Assembly (NCBI GenBank): GCA_963573385.1
Contig: CAUYLG010004830.1
Coordinates: 18,181 to 82,180, forward strand
DNA: 64,000 bases
Direction: 5' to 3'
From: Cacajao melanocephalus
Taxonomy: Eukaryota > Chordata > Mammalia > Primates > Pitheciidae
Below are positions 59,501 to 64,000 of this stretch, piece by piece (position 1 is the first letter of the stretch; every line of letters starts with the position of its first letter). The position numbers and the translations under genes are program-made. The notes beneath the pieces are model-generated. The model was not told where the DNA came from, did not search any database, and saw nothing but the letters and a program-made list of their open reading frames with translations.

Positions 59501-60009
59501 GGTGTCCTTTCTCAAGCACATATACCTAAATATTATAAATTATGGTAATTATAACCCATTTGGTATATCCTGCATAATATGGGTAGGTGTCAAGCAAATA
59601 AATCAAACTAAAAAACACTATGTGAAGACTCTGACAGTAAATTTTTTTAATTAAAATGTTCTCACTTTTATGTAAGTTCAACTAAGTTCTATAAGTCTGC
59701 CCTTATTCTCATTAGAACTTTCTCTAGCAATGGGAGAAATGAGACATCTACCAAGATGCTTTAATTTTAAATTGTAAAGTTGTTTCTAGGTATCAGAACG
59801 TGTGTATTTAGGCAAATTAATGTAAACAGGGATACAACTAAATATCTTTCAATCAAGAAAAAGAATTCTGCAGTTAGAGGGAACATGACTTCAACTGTTA
59901 ATTTTGTCATTCTGTGATCACAGGACAGACATAGGTTCAGTGGTTTAAAAAAAAAAAAACTAGGATGGGGGAGTGGGGTTAGAATGATGCCAATCAGTGG
60001 TTTTCAAAT
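59501..60009. other. Unassigned AT-rich sequence
   Basis: A13 run at 59946-59959. No gene. Confidence 0.5.
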
Positions 60010-60469
60010 CACATTCCTCAGAGTTGCCCGGCCAGACCAGGGGAGCTGGTGCCCAATCCTGAAACCTCCTTTGCAAAATCATAACTGAGACAATGAAAGA
60101 GATTTTAACCTTTAAGCTGTCCTTGTTTATTCCTGGGCGTAGATTGAACTAACTTTAAGAGAAACTTAGTTTATAGTTCATAGTTTAAACAAAGACAGTA
60201 ACAGCCCTTTCCCAAAGCAGACCTCCATTTTGCCTGGGACTAGATTGCTTTTGTAGGGCTAACATTACCCACAAAATCAAAAATTATGGTTTAGGAGTCA
60301 TGCAGTTGGAGACTACAAACTCAGGGAGACTGATCTGAGTAATAATAAAACTCTGGTCTCCCACACAGCTGGTTCTGCATGAATTACTCTTTCTCCATTG
60401 CAATTCCCCTGTCTTGATGAATTGGCTCTATTTAGGCAGTGGGCAAGGTGAACCCCATGGGTGGCTACA
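60010..60469 (+). mobile_element. Endogenous retrovirus 5' LTR (class I, proline-type)
   Basis: The 3' boundary is clear: ...GGTGGCTACA ends at 60469, four bases before a primer-binding site. AATAAA at 60344-60349 is the poly(A) signal. The following U5 (GAATTACTCTTTCTCCATTG, CCCCTGTCTTGATGAATTGG, CTATTTAGGCAGTGGGCAAG) resembles U5 of HERV LTRs of the HUERS-P/HERV-E relatives. The 5' boundary is not certain and could differ by tens of bases. Exact family not asserted. Confidence 0.75.
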
Positions 60470-60473
60470 AATC

Positions 60474-60491
60474 TGGGGGTTTGTCCAGGAT
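60474..60491 (+). other. Primer-binding site, proline tRNA type
   Basis: TGGGGGTTTGTCCAGGAT matches the known proline PBS TGGGGGCTCGTCCGGGAT at 15 of 18 positions. The three differences are all C to T or G to A, as expected from CpG and general decay. This site shows where minus-strand DNA synthesis of the ancestral element started. Confidence 0.85.
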
Positions 60492-60684
60492 TGTCCTTGC
60501 AGCTACCTGCCCATAGTTCAGTGGCCCCCTCTAGGGATGGACCCAGAAGCCAACCCAAGTGGCCACCTAGTTCTCTTGGACTGGGGACTGACTTTGGTAC
60601 TCACTCTACTGGTGGGGTGCTGCTGACCCAATGTGCATGGATTTAATGGCAATGGAGAAATAGTTCTGGGGAGATATCCCCTAA

Positions 60685-60945
60685 CTGTAGCCCTATGACA
60701 GGGTGTCTGTCTCTAGCCCCATGGTGGGATATCTCTCTGTAGCCCATGGTGGGGTATCTGTCTGTAGCCTCATTGTGGGGTATCTGGATTGGTGAGTATC
60801 CTAGGCACTGCCAACACCTCCTTCCTTCTCCAAACTGGTTCTGTAGTCCTATAGTGGGGTGTCTGTACCCCATTGCAAGGTGTCTGTTTGTAGCTCCACC
60901 ATGAGGTGTCTGTGTCTATAGACCCATTGTGGGATGTCTGTTCGG
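60685..60945 (+). repeat. Degenerate tandem repeats in the ERV leader, about 26-bp unit
   Basis: About eight imperfect units resembling CATGGTGGGGTATCTGTCT with a preceding TAGCCC. Units are seen near 60685, 60713, 60739, 60764, 60843, 60867, 60891 and 60918. A non-repeat insertion of about 55 bp lies at 60787-60840. The minus frame 60643-60873 is only this repeat. Confidence 0.8.
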
Positions 60946-61577
60946 CTCCAGGGGGGATTTCTGTTGGCTCTTTCTAACTAGTAGGAAGAGTTTTGCTTTG
61001 GGAAACTTCTCAATCAGGAAGATTTCGAGGAGGTTTCTCAGATGGAGAATAGGACGATAGTTTAGAAGGGATACTCTTGGAGTTCTGGGTTAGGGATCTG
61101 ATTTGGAAGGCCTTCTGCCATCTTGTCTTTGTGTGTGTTTGTATATGTGGAAGGGATCTCAGAGGGGGTTGCTGATGGAAGTCCAACAGGCCTAACTCAG
61201 AGAACTCTCCTTATTTGTGTGGTCACATTCGATGTGTCCTAAAGAAGGCTCAACAGGCTTGTCTCTTGGGGTGACTATCTGCTCTTTGCCTTGCCCAGAG
61301 ACCCCATTGTGAATTACTGTTCAGAGGTCATCCTTTCCCATGTAGAATGAATCAAAGACAACAGGGACCAATGGGAAAAAGTTTGAGCTTTGCCAGGTTA
61401 ATACTGGGTGCTGAGCAAGGCGTCTAATGTTTGTTTTGTTATGTGTGTTTTGCTGGGATGGAAAATGTTAATTTTATTTCCCAGGCAGCCCATTGCACAG
61501 CATGTTGCAAATTAAGAATCTTGCCTATGGTTCCATAAAACAGGAAAGGGTGATTTTCTCTTGTAAAGTGGCTTGAA

Positions 61578-61881
61578 GGGCTGGGTGTGGTGATTCACAC
61601 CTGTAATCCCAGCTCTTTAGGAGGCTGAGATGGGCAGATCACTTGAGGTCAGGAGTTCAAGACCAGCCTGGCCAACATGGTGAAACACCATCTCTACTAA
61701 AAATACAAAAATTATCCAGCCATGGTGACAGACACCTGCAATTTCAGCTACTCAGGAGGCTGAGGCAGAAGAATCGCTTGAACACAGGAGGCAGAGGTTG
61801 CAGTGAGCCGAGATCACACCATTACACTCCAGCCTGGGTGACAGAGCAAGACTCTGTCTCAAAAGAAAGAAAAAAAGAAAA
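61578..61881 (+). mobile_element. AluS element, plus orientation, inside the ERV
   Basis: Complete Alu (GGGCTGGGTGTGGTGATTCA to a (GAAA)n-type tail). A perfect 13-bp duplication AAAGTGGCTTGAA is at 61565-61577 and 61882-61894. The plus frame 61643-62065 runs from the Alu into flanking DNA and is not a gene. Confidence 0.97.
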
Positions 61882-62935
61882 AAAGTGGCTTGAACCCCAC
61901 ATCTATGGCACAGTGAGCAGGGTTAAAGAAGCCGCTTCATTCTTTGGGAAGCTGCAGAGAAAGGGAACCCAGAAACCTAGTATGTTGGCAAAAAAGGGTA
62001 AGAAATTCTTATCAGCCAAGTTTCTGGTCTCTCTCTCTCTCTTTCTCTGTCTGGGTAAATGGTAAATATCATTATTTGTCTCTATTTGATTAATAGAAAA
62101 AGGATTTGTGAGACTAGTCTTAGGCAGTAGCGAATCTGGTATACTTTGTGCTAAGAATTTGTTTTTCTGTGTGCTGTAATGGAAAAAGGAGTATCACAGG
62201 ATAGGATGTGGGTTTAAGACCCCTATAAGCTTGCAGCAGGCTGATCAGTACAACCTTTGCTACAGGTCTCTGAAACCAATACTATATGAAATTTCTCTGT
62301 CTTGTTTTTTATCCTTAAGAGCTTAACCTTATGACCATGTGGGGATACTTTCCTTGGTTTCTGCCATCCAGAGGACAGTAATTTTGAGGTTCATGTCATA
62401 GCCCTAAAAATTATCTTAAGCAGTTAAAAGCCTTGCAAGCTTGAAATTGGCTTCTCTGGGCTCCTTCTGGGAAGAGCAATGCAAATCTCTCACTGCTCTA
62501 ACTCAGTAGCTAAGGCTTTGCTTTTTGACAATGGCAGCCTGAAATGATTGTTTGACATTTGACAATGGCTGCTGGAATGCTTTTTTTCTGGTTTATTTAT
62601 TTATGTAACTTTGCCATTAATTGAAGTTTTTCCCTCCCCTGGATAGCTTCTGATTTCCAGTCTTAAATTTTCCTTCCTCTAAACTACACTAGGGGGGATT
62701 CTAAATCTTGTTAAAAAAACAAACTGCTTACCATCTCTTTAAGACACCTACAGGTTCTTGGTTAAGTTATAAGCTTAGTTAAAACTGATTAATTTCATGT
62801 GGGACATTATCCGTGGTAAAATTCAAAAGACAAAAATATTGGTTGCTTGGCATGGCTAAAGTCAGGTAATAAAAAATTTTAAAGAATTTTTTTTTCAAAA
62901 TGCTATGATTAAAAGCCAGCTTAATTAAAAGTGGA

Positions 62936-64000
62936 TAAACAGAGAGAGATCCAAGATGGCTGACTACTAGCAGTTTAGGATTGTAGCTCCCAGAGAAAGC
63001 GCACAGAATGAGAGGACGCCACACTTACAGATGAATTTTTGTTGCCCACGGACCAGGAGATTTCCAGTGGAGGAGCCTCACGGGTCGCCAGCGCAACTCT
63101 TGTGGCCGGCCTGGCGATTTTGCCGGCACCCTGGCGTGGCGGTTCTCGGTGCAGAATAAAAGGGACTGACTACCCTTTTGGTTGACGTTTGGAGCTTCGG
63201 GAAGGCAGAGTCGCCTATTTACCTGATCGAAAAAGGGATTCAAGAGGGAAGCCAGACCAGAGATTACTGGACAGAAAAGCACCATGAATCTTAATGCCAC
63301 TGTTTTAGTTGGCGCAGTGGGTTGCTCAGATTTCAGCGCTGGGAATCAACAAGTTGGACGTCCACTCAGAGACCTAATTTGAAAGTTGGCAATTACAAAC
63401 GACAGGTGGATAAACTTACAATGATGGGAAGAAACCAGCGTAAAAAGGCTGAGAATATTCAAAATCAGAATGCCTCTCCTACAGGGGATCATAGTTCCTC
63501 ATCAACAAGGAAACAAGGCCTGATGGAGAACGAGTGTGATCCATTAACAGAATTAGGCTTCAGAAGGTGGATAATAAGAAACTTTTCTGAGCTAAAAGAA
63601 CACGTTCTAGCCAAATGTAAAGAAACTAAGAACCTTAAAAAAAGGTTTGATGAAATGCTCACGAGAATAGACAATTTAGAGAGGAATATAAGTGAATTAA
63701 TGGAACTGAAGAACACAATACGAGAACTTCACAAAGTATGCACAGGTTTTAACAGTCGAATTGATCAAGCAGAAGGAAGGATATTAGAGGTCGAAGACCA
63801 ACTTAATGAAATGAAATGAGAAGACAAGATTTGAGAAGAAAGAGTAAAAAGGAATGAGCAAAGTCTCCAAGAAATATGGGACTATGTGAAAAGACCTAAT
63901 TTACGACATAGGTGTACCTGAATGTCATGAAGAGAATGAATCCAAGTTGGAAAATATTCTTCAGGATATTATTCAGGAAAATTTTCCTAACCTAGTAAGC
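62936..64000 (+). mobile_element. L1 LINE 5' end, truncated by the window edge
   Basis: GAGATCCAAGATGGCTGACT near 62947-62966 is the L1 5' terminus, with the AAGATGGC YY1-type site. A CpG-rich region follows to about 63360 (about 19 CpGs) and then ORF1. The start and subsequent spelling suggest an older primate or eutherian subfamily, not the youngest human L1. The 3' part lies beyond the window. Confidence 0.88.
63424..64000 (+). pseudogene. L1 ORF1 (RNA-binding chaperone protein), broken and partial
   Basis: The true start is the second ATG of ATGATGGGAAG; the longer open frame from 63322 runs upstream into the 5' UTR. The product normally coats L1 RNA and acts as a trimeric nucleic-acid chaperone. 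Here the first 132 codons are open, with a basic start, then a heptad-rich coiled coil (LKKRFDEMLTRIDNLERNIS and LMELKNTIRELHKVC). It is stopped at 63817-63819 (TGA where L1 normally has an arginine CGA, a CpG decay) and again at 63832-63834. RNEQSLQEIWDYVKRPN is still legible at about 63850, then a loss of about 2 bases near 63907 shifts the frame. The RRM and C-terminal domain lie beyond the window. The copy cannot make full-length protein. Confidence 0.88.

Larger units (their letters stand above)
60470..62935 (+). mobile_element. ERV leader / internal 5' region, non-coding remnant
   Basis: Sequence downstream of the LTR has the look of a retroviral leader: primer site, tandem repeats, then long non-coding sequence with GTAAG near 61996. 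No gag, pol or env frame is recognisable. An AluS (61578-61881) interrupts it. The distal limit is unknown: the similarity to a retrovirus is not visible after about 62.4 kb, and an L1 begins near 62.94 kb. Confidence 0.5.

Noticed and set aside
61643..62065. 140-codon plus frame
   Set aside because: It starts in the AluS at 61578 and runs out into ERV leader sequence.
60470..62935. Retroviral gag/pol reading frames
   Set aside because: No continuous frame or protease/RT motif is seen. The stretch is leader-like or fully decayed.
63322..63423. Upstream extension of the L1 ORF1 frame
   Set aside because: Normal L1 ORF1 starts at the ATG near 63424. The upstream part is 5' UTR that happens to be open.

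Overview
The window is primate nuclear DNA, most likely human or a close relative. About 18 full-length Alu elements and 3 Alu fragments lie among MaLR LTRs, L2, MIR, L1 and hAT remnants. The base composition is AT-rich with very few CpGs, and I recognise no intact protein-coding gene. It reads as intergenic or intronic DNA. Most open frames are chance or lie in repeats: about 60-140 codons in Alus or unique DNA, and 208-277 codons in a tandem repeat.

Layout. 1-2.9 kb is unassigned sequence. 2.94-3.75 kb is a 19-bp minisatellite of about 36-38 units. 4.4-5.2 kb holds L2 and MIR remnants. 5.2-19.3 kb is the Alu-dense part, and it contains a cluster of TAAT dyads at 6.39-6.48 kb and a possible terminal exon at 17.81-17.94 kb. 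22.1-25.6 kb holds an L2 reverse-transcriptase remnant, a small hAT element with target duplications, and MIR/L2 tails. 29.1-32.3 kb holds an MLT1 LTR and an MST/THE1-type solo LTR that splits a MIR. 33.5-34.4 kb carries a dispersed 65-bp direct repeat and unique sequence. 39.49-39.80 kb is an ancient CR1/L3-type LINE fragment with a surprisingly long open reverse-transcriptase segment. 45.6-57.1 kb holds MLT1/MST LTRs, two hAT-like elements and an L1 3' fragment interrupted by an AluJ. It is otherwise Alu-poor.

The last 4 kb is a gamma-type endogenous retrovirus 5' LTR with a decayed proline-tRNA primer-binding site and a leader containing degenerate tandem repeats. An AluS interrupts it. 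It is followed by the 5' end of an L1 whose CpG-rich promoter region and ORF1 are visible; ORF1 is broken by two stops and a frameshift.

No new molecular system is evident. The observations best worth checking are the CR1/L3 open segment, the homeodomain-type palindrome cluster, the putative terminal exon, the minisatellite, the 65-bp direct repeat and the ERV leader repeats. Repeat family names are from memory of consensus sequences, and boundaries without stated target duplications are approximate.
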